A stretch of DNA of 64,000 nt from Nymphaea colorata (taxonomy: Eukaryota; Streptophyta; Magnoliopsida; Nymphaeales; Nymphaeaceae): NCBI RefSeq assembly GCF_008831285.2, contig NC_045139.1, forward strand, positions 15,110,354-15,174,353, in the 5' to 3' direction. Positions 48,894 to 61,108 of this stretch are shown here, one piece after another. The first letter of the stretch is position 1, and every line of letters starts with the position of its first letter. The notes under the pieces were generated by a model that saw only the letters and a list, made by a program, of their open reading frames with translations, was not told the origin of the DNA and made no database searches. The position numbers and the translations under genes are program-made.

Positions 48894-51338
48894 CTTCGGC
48901 TTCTTTCCCTCTCTTCTTCTGTAGAGCCGTGTGGAAATTAGGGCTTGGATTCAACCATGGCTTCCGTCTGGGATTGAGCCTCTCTCTCTCTCAAAACGCC
49001 TGGGATTTGGATCTTTCTTCTCCAAACTAGGAGGCTCCGAGGTCTGCCTGTCGCCGTTAGAGCTGTAAATGATACAACCAGGCGTCCGGATCCAGTTCAT
49101 GTAACGTAAGATCCAAACATGTGGCGGATCGTTTGTTCATCCGAATAGATCGGTGCCGGTGCATTCGTGACCTTCTGGATTCTCCAAGGGTATTTTGGTC
49201 CAATCGGCTCTCAGGCTCCGGCGTCCACACCGTGGCCGTGACGGAGGGAGAGCGCCGACGCTTTAGTTTAGAAGGGGACGTCTGAGAGTTAATACGGAGA
49301 GATTTCTGCTTCTGCGGTAGCGAAAAGAAAAGAGAGAGGGTGAGAGAGCGAGAAAGGAGGAAGGAAAGAAGCGTTCGCTTCTCGTGGCGGCATTTCCCCC
49401 TCTCCCCTCATTTATTTCTCTCCTTCCTCCTCCTCCTCCTTCACTCTCTCTCTCTCTACCTCCCCCCTTCTGTTTTCCTGCATTCTTCATAAAACGCCCT
49501 TCCCTTTCCTCTCGTCTTCTTCAAGCAGCTTGTTTCTTTTCCTACCGTCCGGCGATGATCTTTTGACGTCATTGACCGGAGAAGTCGAGTCCAGGTAGGG
49601 TTTCTTGGGAGGTTCATTTTGTTGCTTCCAATTTCTGTTCGTTGTCTTTTGATTTTTCATTATGCTGTTTCAGTTCGTCGGCGTTTGGAATAGGTACCGT
49701 AGCCATTTTTGAGATGTCCCCTGTTCTTAGTCGGGACCTTTTGGCGATATTCGTGTGGTTTGTTTGGTTCTTTTTTTTTTTTTTCCCTGGTGGAGTGTTT
49801 TCTGGATCTAGTTTTAGGTAGATCTGTAGTTGAATTGCTTGTACCGTAGGAGTGAAGTCGAAGGTTGTCGTTTGGTCTTCTTTGTGAAGTTTATATGCTT
49901 TGTCTTTTTCTCTGCGAAGCAGTTGTGCGTGTTTATCTATTAATTTGAACTTGTGGCTGTGACGATTATCGACAAATATTCTGGTTGTATTTGTACGTTT
50001 TCTTTTTCCTTTCTTTATTTGGATTAATTGATTCGATTTCTTGTGTTAGCATTAACGACATTGTGATGAATGATTCTGGTGTATCATCTGAATTTCAAAT
50101 TTTTGGGGAACCTAAAGGCTTCTTATGCATGAAGTTGTGCTGTATTTTCTCTTGTTTGATGGCTTTAGTTTTCTGTATTATGTGGTAGAGGTTGAGGTTC
50201 GTGCTTGCAAAGGAGCGGTTTGAACTTTATCGGAACCATTGATGCATTTTTTCTATGAGGATTGATTTTTTTGGTTCCTTTGCGGTTTTTCTTGCTTCTT
50301 TCCTTTTTTCCTTTTCTGCTTGAAATTTTTCGAAATAGAGGGGCAAATAACCATCCCAATTGTGATATTTTTCTTTCTTATATTGGATGTATTATGTGGT
50401 TAGATACACACGAACGCCTTTCACCCTCTAGAAATTCTGTTAGATTGGCATGAACACATTGAACTGAAAAATTCCGCATTTTTTGGACCATTCTCTTTGC
50501 TTTTCTTTTGAGATGGAGAAGGTTGATTTTGGAGACCGTTTCCCAAGCTAGGTTTCTTTTTGTAGTTGAAGTTTTTGTCACGATAAGAGTTTAGATTGTA
50601 TAGAAGCACGTCAAAAGTCTGAAAAATTACAATTGAATTAGTTTTGATATTTTTATTGTTCAATACTTTTATGGACCCCAACTTGGAGATTAGTAGCCAG
50701 CGATTGAGAAATTTCCTTTTTGATGTATTTGTGTAAAAGCTTATGAAGTTTAACATATATGTTAAATTGAATAATCAGAAGATTACATATTTGATTGGGG
50801 AAAATCAATGACTATCCGGTGGCTGCAATGAATTTCTCACATCCAGTAAATCTAGTAATGTGTATGGAACTGGGTAGTGAATTCTTCCCCCTTTTTTGTT
50901 TTGCTGCTTCTTTTTCTCTATTGGTTAATTTGGCTTAGATTAAGTGAATGCCTAATCTAAGTGGTGATTTTCAGGTTTAAATGCTTGTCATTTGGACTCA
51001 TTCATTTCCTCTCTGTTCTTTTTCTTTATAGAAGCAAGTTACTGCGTCCTATTTTAATGTGAATAATTACCTATTGCAGGAATGTGCTGATAAATTTTAC
51101 TGTTAATGGTGCCGCATGCCCCATGCAGACCTATGAAAGTTTCTTTTTTATGTGCTCGCAGAGACCATGGAACCCAAAGAGAAACCCCACCATATAGCTG
51201 AATTTGTCGACATGATTTACTTGCAAGGGGATGCTTTGGAGATAGGCTAGTTTCAAGCAATGCTGCTGTTTCTTGTTCAGCACGTTCTTCTTGCAGACTT
51301 GAACGAGAGTAACACTGCTCGTGCACGAAATATAGGAG
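48894..51338. promoter_or_regulatory. Head-to-head upstream region and KIPK-like leader
   Basis: The two start codons are 2.4 kb apart. The first 400-500 bases are the shared promoter zone. From about 49380 the plus strand shows a pyrimidine-rich leader exon ending at a donor (ccag|gtaggg, near 49595), then a 1.5 kb intron of high T content ending in an acceptor (attgcag) near 51079, and about 260 bases of further leader before the ATG at 51339. No other gene is seen. Confidence 0.5.
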
Positions 51339-52094
51339 ATGGGTTCAGTTTCTGATATCTCTGAAATCGAAGAATTGATGAGCGCTGTTCATGCTTCTAA
51401 AAAAAGTAGCTCAGAATGCTGCATCTCAAAGCCTGGAAACAAGGCTGGAAAGCAGTTGATGTCAATCATATCGCGAGACTATGCAGTAGAAAGCAAAATT
51501 AATCAACTATTTGAAGCTTTGGATTCTGAAAATATATCAAAGGAATTTGGTCATTGTCAACGGTCCGCGGCTGGTCCTCCATGGAAAAATGCCTCGAAAA
51601 GACCAATCAGGGGTGGACTGTCACGTACATCAGGAATTGATACTTCTGAATCAGTAACTTTGAAGCAGGCATTGAGAGGGTTATGCATTTCTCAGGCTTC
51701 AGAGATGGCCTCTATGAAGAGGAGGCTAAGATCCGATGGAATATCTAATCCATTTGATACTTCCACCCCTAAGAGGCCACATGGTAAACTTGTTATTCAG
51801 GCAGGTGAATCTACAAAGGCTGGAAATTCCACAGTAGCGAATACTTTTCTGGGCAATGCTACCATAGATGCCTTCAAAATGTGCAATGCGGACAAGACAT
51901 CGGACAAAAGCTGTTCGGAAGAGATCAGCCTTGTCCCGGACACTGGATCTACAAGGGAACTTAGATTGTCTTCCACTTTAAATAAATGTGAGTCTACATC
52001 TTCGGATGCAGCATGTGCTATTAATTTGTTCAGCAGCTGTCCTCTTCTTACAGTAAGTAATAAGAACGACAGAGAAAAATGTACGTGTATATAA
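51339..52094 (+). pseudogene. KIPK-like AGC kinase, N-terminal part only
   Basis: ATG at 51339 opens 251 codons to a TAA at 52092-52094; a donor (cttaca|gtaagt) at 52053 may end the real exon. The sequence MGSVSDISEIEELMSAVHA and especially SVTLKQALRGLCISQASEMASMKRRL match the conserved N-terminal motif of KIPK and related AGCVIII kinases. Those proteins continue through a long polar region into the kinase domain. Here no Gly-loop, VAIK, catalytic-loop or DFD sequence occurs in the remaining 12 kb on this strand before and within the next gene. Either the gene has been cut off by rearrangement or a truncated transcript is made. The leader exon and promoter look intact, so it may still be transcribed. 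KIPK binds the kinesin KCBP and acts in polar growth; that role needs the missing half. Confidence 0.6.
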
Positions 52095-53841
52095 AAGCGA
52101 AAATCATAAATTATTATGCAATAATAAACTAGATCAGATGAGAGATACAACTAAAGATCAGGACTGTATATTCAAAAAAGCAGCTTTACGGCATTAACAT
52201 CAATATTATAAATATTAGTACTGGCGTACGCCAGAAGTCAAATCAACTTGGGGTCGAGTCAATGTCAGTAGGTTTGCATCGAATAATGTCTAAAACTTGC
52301 CTGCGCTCATAACAATAATATTTACTGCCTGACACGAATCATTATTCACGAAAATATATTAATAAGAACATCCTGATACCAAATTAATGGTTTATTGTCT
52401 CGATCCCCAGATCGAGCTCCAGCCTATGACATTCGTCTTTTCATAACCAATATGTTTTTCAATTCATCCAACCTTATTTTATTTCCTCGCAGACAACAAG
52501 TTCTAAAGTCACAAAATCTTTCATATTTTTAAACCTAATAAAAGATATGGGGTCTGATTGGAATGATACGACCTCTCCGTAGGATGATAGATACTAAAGA
52601 AAAAGTAATGAGAAACTACTCACGCTATAAAGAAGCGAATTATAGAGAAAGAGGGGAAGAAACAGACAGCCAGGCTACTTTCTACCATTCTTCCATCTAC
52701 TGCTTGCCTTCCTAGAGAACCTGCTCCGTCAAACCCAGCAACAGCTATAGTTGCCATAAGTCAGTCTGCTCAAAACCAGCCAACATCAAGATCCGTACCA
52801 ATATTATTTGATCAGGATAGACGTAGATATCATTTCTGCATCCTGCTGGCCAAAAGTAATGTTCAATGAACATATAAATCAAAATTAATGACTTATATCT
52901 TGAAACTTCAAAGGTTGTTTGACAATAAGAACACTTTGTCAGCGTCTCATGAATCTGTTCCAATGAATGGAGTAAGTTCATGTTTAATTGTCTCATTAAC
53001 CTACTTCATTCGTTGAGATAGGCTCATGAAACACATTGACGAATTAGAGTTGCCAAGAACTTAAGGTCATACTTCAAAACAAAGTGGTGTATTTTTCTCA
53101 TGTTTGTTTGTTAAAAGTTGTTTATGATTTCTAGTCCTTCGCACTTCTTCATTTCAATGGCAAAGAAATGATTTATTGGTTGAAAAATATATATTAAGCA
53201 ATACTTGTCTATCTACATTACCTCTTCTTCAACACTGTTGAGTTGCTCTTTCTTTCTTTTTTCTTAAGTCTTCTACATAATTAAAAGGAAAAAAAAAGTA
53301 TTTTTTCCAAATTGTATGTTAGTGATGGTAGTAGAAGCCTTGGATGGAATACGTGGAGGTTGCATTTTAGTACACCTAATTGTCAGACAACTTTAGTTTA
53401 TAGTGTAGTTTACTTAAGCAAAATAGAGGAAAGAAGCACCTCTAATTGATTTTAGCTTATAGTATACATATAGTATACATGGTCTATTCAAGGGGGCCAA
53501 GCTGTGGCATTGATGCTCATTTGCTTACTTTTAGTCTAAAGATCGAAGTTTTTGGAAAGAAATTAGAAATTCCTGCTCTCCTTTTTCATTTTTTATTTTT
53601 AAAGTCAAGATAATTTTTATTTTGCGTCTTTATTTTCCTTTTGGAAGAGTGGCTGGTTGGAGAATTACTAGATACACTGTTATTATTTCAATTTTCTCAT
53701 GCCTGGGCTATTAATTTGTTTAACATATGCCTTCTTTGTACACTAGTTAAAAACAGAAAATGAGTGTACACGTAAGTGTATCGGGTGGTGTGCTGAGGGC
53801 AGAAGATTGTCAGTCTAAATTGAGATTGGATAAATATGTAA

Positions 53842-53923
<82 letters not shown>

Positions 53924-54397
53924 CTAACCTTGATGAAAAAATCTATAAATCATAAGGCTATACATATATATATTTATATATATGTGAGTGCAAAGTTGCA
54001 TGGCCTCGTTGCTTACATTCTTGGAACAAGTGGTTTTTCAAATTCCTTTCACTTGAAACATTAGCTTTTAGCCTTCTCATTGTGGCGTGGCTTGTCCTTC
54101 ACACAAATTTCTTTCTTTGCAGTGACATCATTTTCATTTCCCGTTTTCATTGGTAGTACGTAAGGGTTTTTGTATGCAAAGTTTCTATGACCATCCATCT
54201 TTTCATGCAAACACGGTGCAGCAAAACGTTGCTCGAGCGTAACAAGAATGAAACAAAAACCATTATCAATGTGATATGTCTATTATTAGTCTTTTTCCAC
54301 AAGTGTCTCATGAATCAACTAGTTTTGAAATAATCAACTATTTGTGATGGTGGTCCATTAGTTCTGTTCTTAAGATTTCTTATTCAGTATTATTTTC
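52095..54397. other. Rearranged intergenic DNA
   Basis: 2.3 kb after the broken kinase gene. It contains a long AT microsatellite and, at 53707-53780, a weak copy of the kinase exon end. No coding model is supported. Confidence 0.45.
53845..53917. repeat. (AT)36 microsatellite
   Basis: A 73-base perfect AT alternation, the longest in the window. Confidence 0.95.
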
Positions 54398-55576
54398 TTA
54401 TTAGACTGAGCAAGGAGACATCATCGCCATTTGGAATTCCACTAGGTGTCATTTTTTTTTCTTTCTTTCATTTGATATCCAGATCTCGACACATCCCATT
54501 CAGCCAGTTCATTCCGGTGCAGGTCTCTACAGTTGTGTCTCAGAATATAAACAGTTGGGAGATTAGATATGGATCTGATTCGGAACCCCCTCACCGTCTC
54601 ATAAGTCCATATTCAGATCCGGATCTGGATCAGGATTCCTGGTGGCTTTGGATTCAAAAAATGTCATTTTCCGTCCCGGATCTAGTACTTCGGATCCAAA
54701 TCAGGCTGGTTTACTCACAACGTTGTGCTGGCAAGCACGAAAATTCCATCTCAAAATTTGTCTTCCTCATCGTTTCAGTTGGAGTCCAAATGTTCACGCC
54801 TATTTCGAGAATAGGGTCATCCTTTCCAGTTATTCTTTTTTAAGTAAAGTTCAGGGATATCATCCGCCACCAAATCAAAGGCGTTCTTTGTGCAAGCAAG
54901 CTGGAATTGGGCGGAACAGTGTCCCGAGTGTTCCGGAAATTGAAAGTTGAAGCCTGCATTGACGAAGCAAACAGGTAGGCGTTCGACTCTCAAGGGCAAA
55001 TATGAAGAGAGAAAGGGGGAAATCAAGTCCATGACAAATACAATTCAGGTCCATATTTAGCAGTAATTTCTTCGTGTATTAATTTTTCAACTATTTTAAA
55101 TGGTTTTTATTCTAAAAATATGACCCTTATATTGTTAGAAAATTAATTTTTAAAATATCTTTGGCCCGATTTACATCTGGTTCAGCTGAATCGGGAAAGC
55201 AGCCGATTCACGGAATCAGTAGCTCTCCTGATTTGGTTCTCATACCCATTGATGGCCTCAGTAGCTACTCAAATTAAAGGCATAACAAAGAACCCTTTTA
55301 ATATGGTTTCACGCTGCTTCCTGAATTGGGTTGCTTGGAGACGTCCGTTGCTTCACACAAAGAGCATAAAACAACAGTTTGCAGCAAAAAGTTGTTGCTT
55401 TTTATGCTTGGTTGGAATTGCGGAACTGAATTTTACTGGATCTGAGTTGCTCTATAGAATGACATGGTTCGTATTTGCTTTCGCTGAATTTTTGTTACAT
55501 TCAAAACGTTGATTTGCTTGCTTCTTCGTATTTGTATCGATCGATCTGGTCTTCATGCTTGGGACCTTCCTACTTT

Positions 55577-56107
55577 CTGCCTAGTCCACAGTGCATCCCA
55601 ATAGCTCTTCTCTAGGGCTCTCTGCTCCTTCTCCTTGCGCTCAATGTTCTTCTTTCCGAACTCGGAACATTGGAGCTTCCTAGAGTCCAAAAGAATCGCA
55701 CCGCCCTCATCCTCCACAATATCGCAATTCTGATCGCGCATCGCTTCCTCCATGAGCTGCTTGAACGATTCGTAATCTCTGAACGACTGCGGGACCTTGA
55801 ATTCCTTCCTGCCAGGACCAACGTACAACGTCAGATATTGTTCAGGCGGCAACGTTGTACGTTGGCCCCTGGCAGGAAGGAATTCAAGGTCCCGCAGTCG
55901 TTCAGAGATTACGAATCGTTCAAGCAGCTCATGGAGGAAGCGAGGCGCGATCAGAATTGCGAGATTGTGGAGGATGAGGGTGGTGCGATTCTTTTGGACT
56001 CTATGAAGCTCCAATATTCCGAGTTCGTAAAGAAGAACATTGAGCGCAAGGAGAAGGAACAGAGAGCCCTAGAGAAGAGCTATTGCGATGCACTGTGGAC
56101 TAGGCAG
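55577..56107. repeat. Central hairpin with captured coding sequence
   Basis: 55577-55831 and 55851-56107 are inverted copies around a 19-base spacer, about 93 percent alike. Both arms, read away from the spacer, encode the same 80-residue segment: GRKEFKVPQSFRDYESFKQL, then DEGGAILLDSRKL and ERKEKEQRALEKSY. On the minus strand the spacer itself continues the reading frame upstream (PPEQYLTLYVGPG), so the left copy is the more complete one and the source gene read through the spacer. The segment looks like a real host protein fragment (charged, helical) but I do not recognise the family. Confidence 0.8.
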
Positions 56108-56464
56108 GCCATTGTTGCAGATCAAAGCAAGCAAGTGTTCACTTCTGGTTGTTAACCGACCCCTACGTAAACATCATGCCTGCTCTTGTGTCTTTCTTTG
56201 TTAGTAGGTCTAAAATTTTCACATCCATCATGCTATGGTTTCAAGACTTTCCACATATTGTGGTTTTAGAAAGACACAAGACAGATGTTTAAAAACCACA
56301 AGATAATGGATGTGCTAAGTCACACGTTAGCCCAAGTATCTGTATCGATACGCCGATACGAGAATTCGGACATAGGTACGAAATGGATACATTGACCCGA
56401 TTCAAACTCAAAAACCCGATTTTAAGTTTGGTCGAGATTTTCTCCCTTTCACCTGACGAGGTCT

Positions 56465-56560
56465 CCTGTTAGGGTTTACGCATCAGAGAGTCAGCAGCGA
56501 TGGCGGGCGATGGTGACGACTTCCAGCAACCCAAGGTGACGTCCGGTCGTGATTAAAATG
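56465..56560 (+). pseudogene. Possible captured gene start
   Basis: Inside the right inner spacer, tagggtttacgcatcagaga resembles a plant leader and runs into ATG at 56500 (MAGDGDDFQQPKV) with a donor-like aag|gtgacg. It occurs in only one arm. It reads like the captured first exon of another host gene; the source is unknown. Confidence 0.35.
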
Positions 56561-57720
56561 TTGGATCTAATTACAGACTATTTTTTTAAACATGACACAT
56601 ATATGACACATATGTTTTGAAAACACAATGCTTTTATTACAATTGTGCAAATGATGAACTTAAGTATAGTTTAGCATTACTTTTATTCAAATCAAGATGT
56701 GATCTGGGAGTCCAAATAAAGCCAAATCCCAAGTTCATTAACTGGGCAGTGGGCACAATAAAGTCTGTCTGCCTCTAGAATATGTCCTTTTCTTCAATTC
56801 CACAATTCCAATCAAGCCTAAAAGGCAACAACTTTTTGCTGCAAACTGTTGTTTTATGCTCTTTGTGTGAAGCAACGGACGTCTCCAAGCAACCCAATTC
56901 AGGAAGCAGCGTGAAACCATATTAAAAGGGTTCTTTGTTATGCCTTTAATTTGAGTAGCTACTGAGACCATCGGTGAATCGGCTGCTTTCCCGATTCAGC
57001 TGAATCAGATGTAAATCGGGCCAAAGATATTTTAAAAACTAATTTTCTAACAATATAAGGGTCATAGTTTTAGAATAAAAACCATGTAAAATAGTTGAAA
57101 AATTAATACACGAAGCAATTACCTTCATATTTGCCCTTGAGAGTCGAAAGAATACCTGTTTGCTTAGTCAATAGAGGCTTCAACATTCAATTTCCGGAAC
57201 GGTCGGGACACTGTTCCGCCTAATTCCAGCTGGCGCAAAGAAGGCCTTTGATTCGGTGGCGGATGATATCGCTGAACTTTCCTTAAAAAAAAAAAAAACT
57301 CGAAAGGACGACCCTATTCTCGAAATAGGCGAGAACATTTGGACTCCAACTGAAACGACGACGAAGACAAATTTTGAGATGGAATTTTCGTGCTTGCCAG
57401 CACAAGGTTGTGAGTAAACCAGCCTGATCTGGATCGGAAGTACTAGATCCGGGACGGAAAATGACATTTTTTTTGAATCCAAAGCCACCAGGAATCAGTA
57501 AAATTGCTTATCCAATATGAGACGGTGCGGGGGTTCCGAATCAGATCCAGATCCGATTTCCAAACCGTTTATATTATGAGACACAACCGTAGGGACCTGC
57601 ACCGGAATGATCTCGCAGAATCGGATGTGTGGAGATCTGGATATCAAATGGAAGAAAAAAGGGAAAAGACACCTAGTGGAATTCCACATGGCGAAGGTGT
57701 CTCCTTGCTCAGTCTAATAA

Positions 57721-58790
57721 ATAAGACGAAAGCGACGGATACAAAAAAATAAATGCATAAATCATATTCAAACAGAACATGGGGGCCATTCCCTTGATAT
57801 TTTTCTATGCATTGCATCTACATTTCCAACGAACATGATATTCTAATTTATTACTCACCGGTCCTGAAACCACAAGCCTCGAGTATAGAAACGGATCGGG
57901 CGCGGTTGGACCATGCTGACTTGAACACTGATCCAGTTCCCATGTTGCTTTAAGATCCAAACTCAAGAGCAACGATCCGGATTAATGATATTAATAAATT
58001 TTTATTTATATGAAAAAAAGAAAAGAAAAAGGGAGTTGTCAATGAACTGGGTTTTCGTTCAGACGTGTTGGAAGTTAACTGGCAGTTTCTGCGTTGGAAT
58101 GTTGCCATTAAATATATAAAGGACGAATCGGATGGACCAAATTCAATGCTGGTTTGGTTTTGAATGGGGAACCGGTTTGATCTTTGACCCGAAAAAAGAA
58201 ATGGTCCCACCTAACCTGCAGCTTCTTACAAGCTTCCAAGCTTTCATGACAGAGGCGGCTGGCACCATGGGGCCGCTGATTGGACCCGGTCCAAAACCAT
58301 CAGCCCCCAGTACCGGATCCTGTAACCTTCATCATGTACATGAAATATTGACAATTGTAGCTTGTGGTTATTGAATTCATAATAATTTGGATATTTACTA
58401 TATCCAGCGCCATTCAAGTTTGAGTCTTCGACATGTGGTTGGATCCGGTTCTTGATCCGTCACCCAATCTATGTCCAGGTTTCGTTTTGAATCTGGATCA
58501 ACGAGATCACCATCAGACCCGCGTCCACCGGATTTGGGTTGCCTTTTTAACGAGAACCCGATTTGACCAAACAAGAGAAAGATCTCATATCAGACCCGAT
58601 CCGAGGGGTGGGCTCCTGGATCCGCGGACGGGGGCGCCTAAAATTTTCAAGTTTTTTTTTCTTTTTCTTTTATTTATTTAAATTGAAGGCAATGGGGACA
58701 TGTTAGTGAATAGGGTAAAAGAAGCGGAGTAGTTGGTCATTTGATGACTGATCTCAAACGCCACGTCAGACGAGTGAGAGGGGTCGAAGA
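57721..58790. other. Intergenic, upstream of ALA leader
   Basis: 1.1 kb between the foldback element and the ALA leader. 58430-58630 is rich in gatccg and gacccg words, a style seen also inside the foldback arms, and may be another transposon remnant. No gene is supported. Confidence 0.35.
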
Positions 58791-59301
58791 CTTCCTTGCA
58801 GTCGCGCAGCTCTCTCTCTCTCCTCCGAGTCGCTCTCAAGATCTTTACGTCCGCCGTACCGATTTTTCCTCGTTATTTACGTACCGGTACCTCCATAATT
58901 CTCAGATTTGCTGGAAAGTCTTCCCAGGAGCCTGCGGATTCTTTGCACAGCGAAGGCCGGTCTCTGTGGGACAGCAAGAGCTGGGTGATCCTTACGTCGC
59001 CGTCGTTGAGAAGTCACAAACAAATCTCCCTTCCTCTCTCTCTCTCTCCGTCTCTCTCTCAAGCTACGCGCTTCCTTGCTCTTCCTTGTTGACCCTCTGC
59101 TTGATTCCGTTCTCCTGTGCGAGAGAGAGAGAGAGATAGAGAGAGAGTGTGTGTCTGTGTGCAGGGGAGACGGAGACGGGGACGGGGACGGTGACGTTCA
59201 TTGTATATCCTTATCGATTATTTTCTTTTTATCGCCTTCCATCGCCTTCTTTGCGTGGAATGCGGAGAAGCTGAGGGGCGGGTCAACCCGGCGCCAGAAA
59301 G
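58790..59301 (+). other. ALA non-coding leader exon
   Basis: CT-rich and GA-rich sequence ends in a strong donor (agaaag|gtaagt) at 59301/59302. It fits a 5' UTR exon spliced to an acceptor at 60951 (gattttcag) or 61042 (gatttgcag) before the ALA start codon. The left end is approximate. Confidence 0.5.
59028..59196. repeat. CT, GA and GACGGG simple repeats in ALA leader
   Basis: A (CT)n run near 59034-59060, (GA)n at 59119-59147, and several ggagacggggacgg-type hexamer units at 59166-59193 lie in the leader exon. Confidence 0.8.
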
Positions 59302-61004
59302 GTAAGTAATCAAAGCTCAGATTGGGTTCCGGTGCTGGAAAAAAGTGGGGAACAGGGTGGGTGTTGATAGTTCTAGTTCCAATCAAGATTCTAATATCGC
59401 GCTTTCTCTTTAATGGTATGTTGATGTGAAATCTGGTAGGCGCAACGAGTCTGGAATTGCAACTCATAGTAATCAGTCTGTCCTGCTGATTTGAGTGGTC
59501 GGTGCTCGGAAACTCGGGAAGGAAGACAAACTTCCGAGATTTCAGCTTTATCGTGCCGATTCTTGCTCTTGAATTCGGCTTAGAGTGGAGGTATCTGGGA
59601 TGCGATTGCGGCCAATTTCTGCATCTTGTCCTTATTTTCGTGGTCTGGTCTACTGAGTCACGCATTGGCTGCCAATTTTGACTGGGGTTCTGTTCGTCAT
59701 TTGCGAAATGCGGATTGAGCTCCGTTTTCGAGTAGATGCACGCCAAGCTCAAGATATGGTTGTCGTGACCTCAGATTTGAGCTATCGGGTGCCGAAGCAA
59801 ACATAGAAATTGATTCTTAAGATCCGACGCCAAATACCGATTTACAAAACCAGGAATAAGTGTGATTCAATTTCCAAAAGAGCGATTGCCTGGATGTGGA
59901 GGTATTAGTTGAAGAGGAGGGCAGAAAAAAAAAGAACACCAAGAAATGAGCAAAATGGGAGGGCGAAAGGCAGACCACAAAATTCACGCTAGAGATGTTT
60001 TGGATGTTGCTCGCATCCGAAAGCCAAATCAAAGATGAAAATCTTAGAAACTGCAGGCTGTTTCCCTTGTGATTGTAGAAAGGAAAGAAGAATAGGAGCG
60101 CCTAACGAAGAAAGGGGTAGAATGGCAACAGAGAGAACGAAGAAGGGGACCAAGAAAAAACAAATGAGGGGAGACTTGCTTGGAGTTACAAAAGCATTAT
60201 GCTGCTATGTTTCGGGAATTGCTAATTGAAACGTGTAATGCGTTCCTTTACAACGAAGTAGAGTTGATATAAATTAGGTCTCTGCATGGTCTTCTTGATA
60301 AATAAACATGCATCATTGAATTAAATAGTCTGTGAATTAGCGTAGAATTTTGTTTTTTGTAATCTTGTCTATGCATAATAGGTAGGAGGCCAACCTCCAG
60401 CAGTTGTGTTTTCTTGAATTAACGTAGAAAGTAATACTATTGTTAGGAAGCTGATAGCTACTTTGGGAGGCTGAGTGATAAGTAGCTGGATACTGTGTAC
60501 GAGTTATCTTTCTACGAGCTTTTTCATATGATCTTTCGTTCTTGCTCTGGAAGCTTTCAGCTGCACTAATTCCATTTGGTTTGTAGTCCAATTTCACTGA
60601 TGCCTGAATTTTTGCTCACCTGAATCGAGCAACTTAAGAAAGAAAATGACCAAATTTGTTTCTCTTTTTGTTTCATAATGGTAGGGGTTAGTTTGGAGGT
60701 TTGATTGTAGGCTAAGACCATCACATTTTGACGTTTATATTTCTTTAGTTGAAATATACTATTTTGTCCAAGGGGGAAGATAAGAATTACAGAATGTTTG
60801 TGTTTGGTGATTTGACTTAGACCACAGCACCGGAAAACTACATATGTGTCTTCTCTTCTGATGTGGTCAATCATAAAAATGGTATAGGTATTTTAGATTG
60901 TCTTCTGTAAGAGAAATTCCTAACATTGTTCTTCCTTCTATTGATTTTCAGATACTCCGTGCTTCAGCACTTTAGCCCTAAGTCTTGACTTTTGATTCAG
61001 CTGT

Positions 61005-61094
61005 ATGGTTCTTGAGGAACCACAATGTCTCTTGATTTGCAGCCGTATGGGCATTTATGACTGGGATAGGCAGAATCTATTCTATTGGGAGTAA
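61005..61094 (+). other. Upstream ORFs of the ALA gene
   Basis: ATG at 61005 opens a 29-codon frame ending TAA at 61092-61094, 14 bases before the main ATG; an in-frame ATG at 61047 gives a 15-residue version that survives if the 61042 acceptor is used. A further ATG at 61057 opens a 61-codon frame in another phase that overlaps the main start. Such uORFs usually lower translation of the main frame. Confidence 0.45.
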
Positions 61095-61108
61095 TCTGAG
61101 TAGAGAAG

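Larger units (their letters stand above)
54398..57720. mobile_element. Foldback element with about 1 kb inverted arms
   Basis: The left arm 54398-55430 is the reverse complement of 56793-57720. Both ends start ttattagactgagcaagg. Sampled stretches match at roughly 85-97 percent; the block at 55249-55420 versus 56800-56971 is nearly identical, and the right arm lacks about 40 bases present at 55222-55255. Unequal inner spacers follow (about 145 and 685 bases) around a second, central palindrome. Shared sequence ggtgcaggtc, atccagatct and gatttacatctg occurs in both arms. Long terminal inverted repeats enclosing host gene pieces fit a foldback or Pack-MULE-like non-autonomous DNA transposon. 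No transposase is seen and I find no clear target-site duplication, so the class is open; two head-to-head copies of one element would look similar. Confidence 0.8.

Noticed and set aside
52095-61000. Search for the missing kinase domain of the KIPK-like gene
   Set aside because: No Gly-rich loop, catalytic loop or activation-segment motif was found in any translated frame here.
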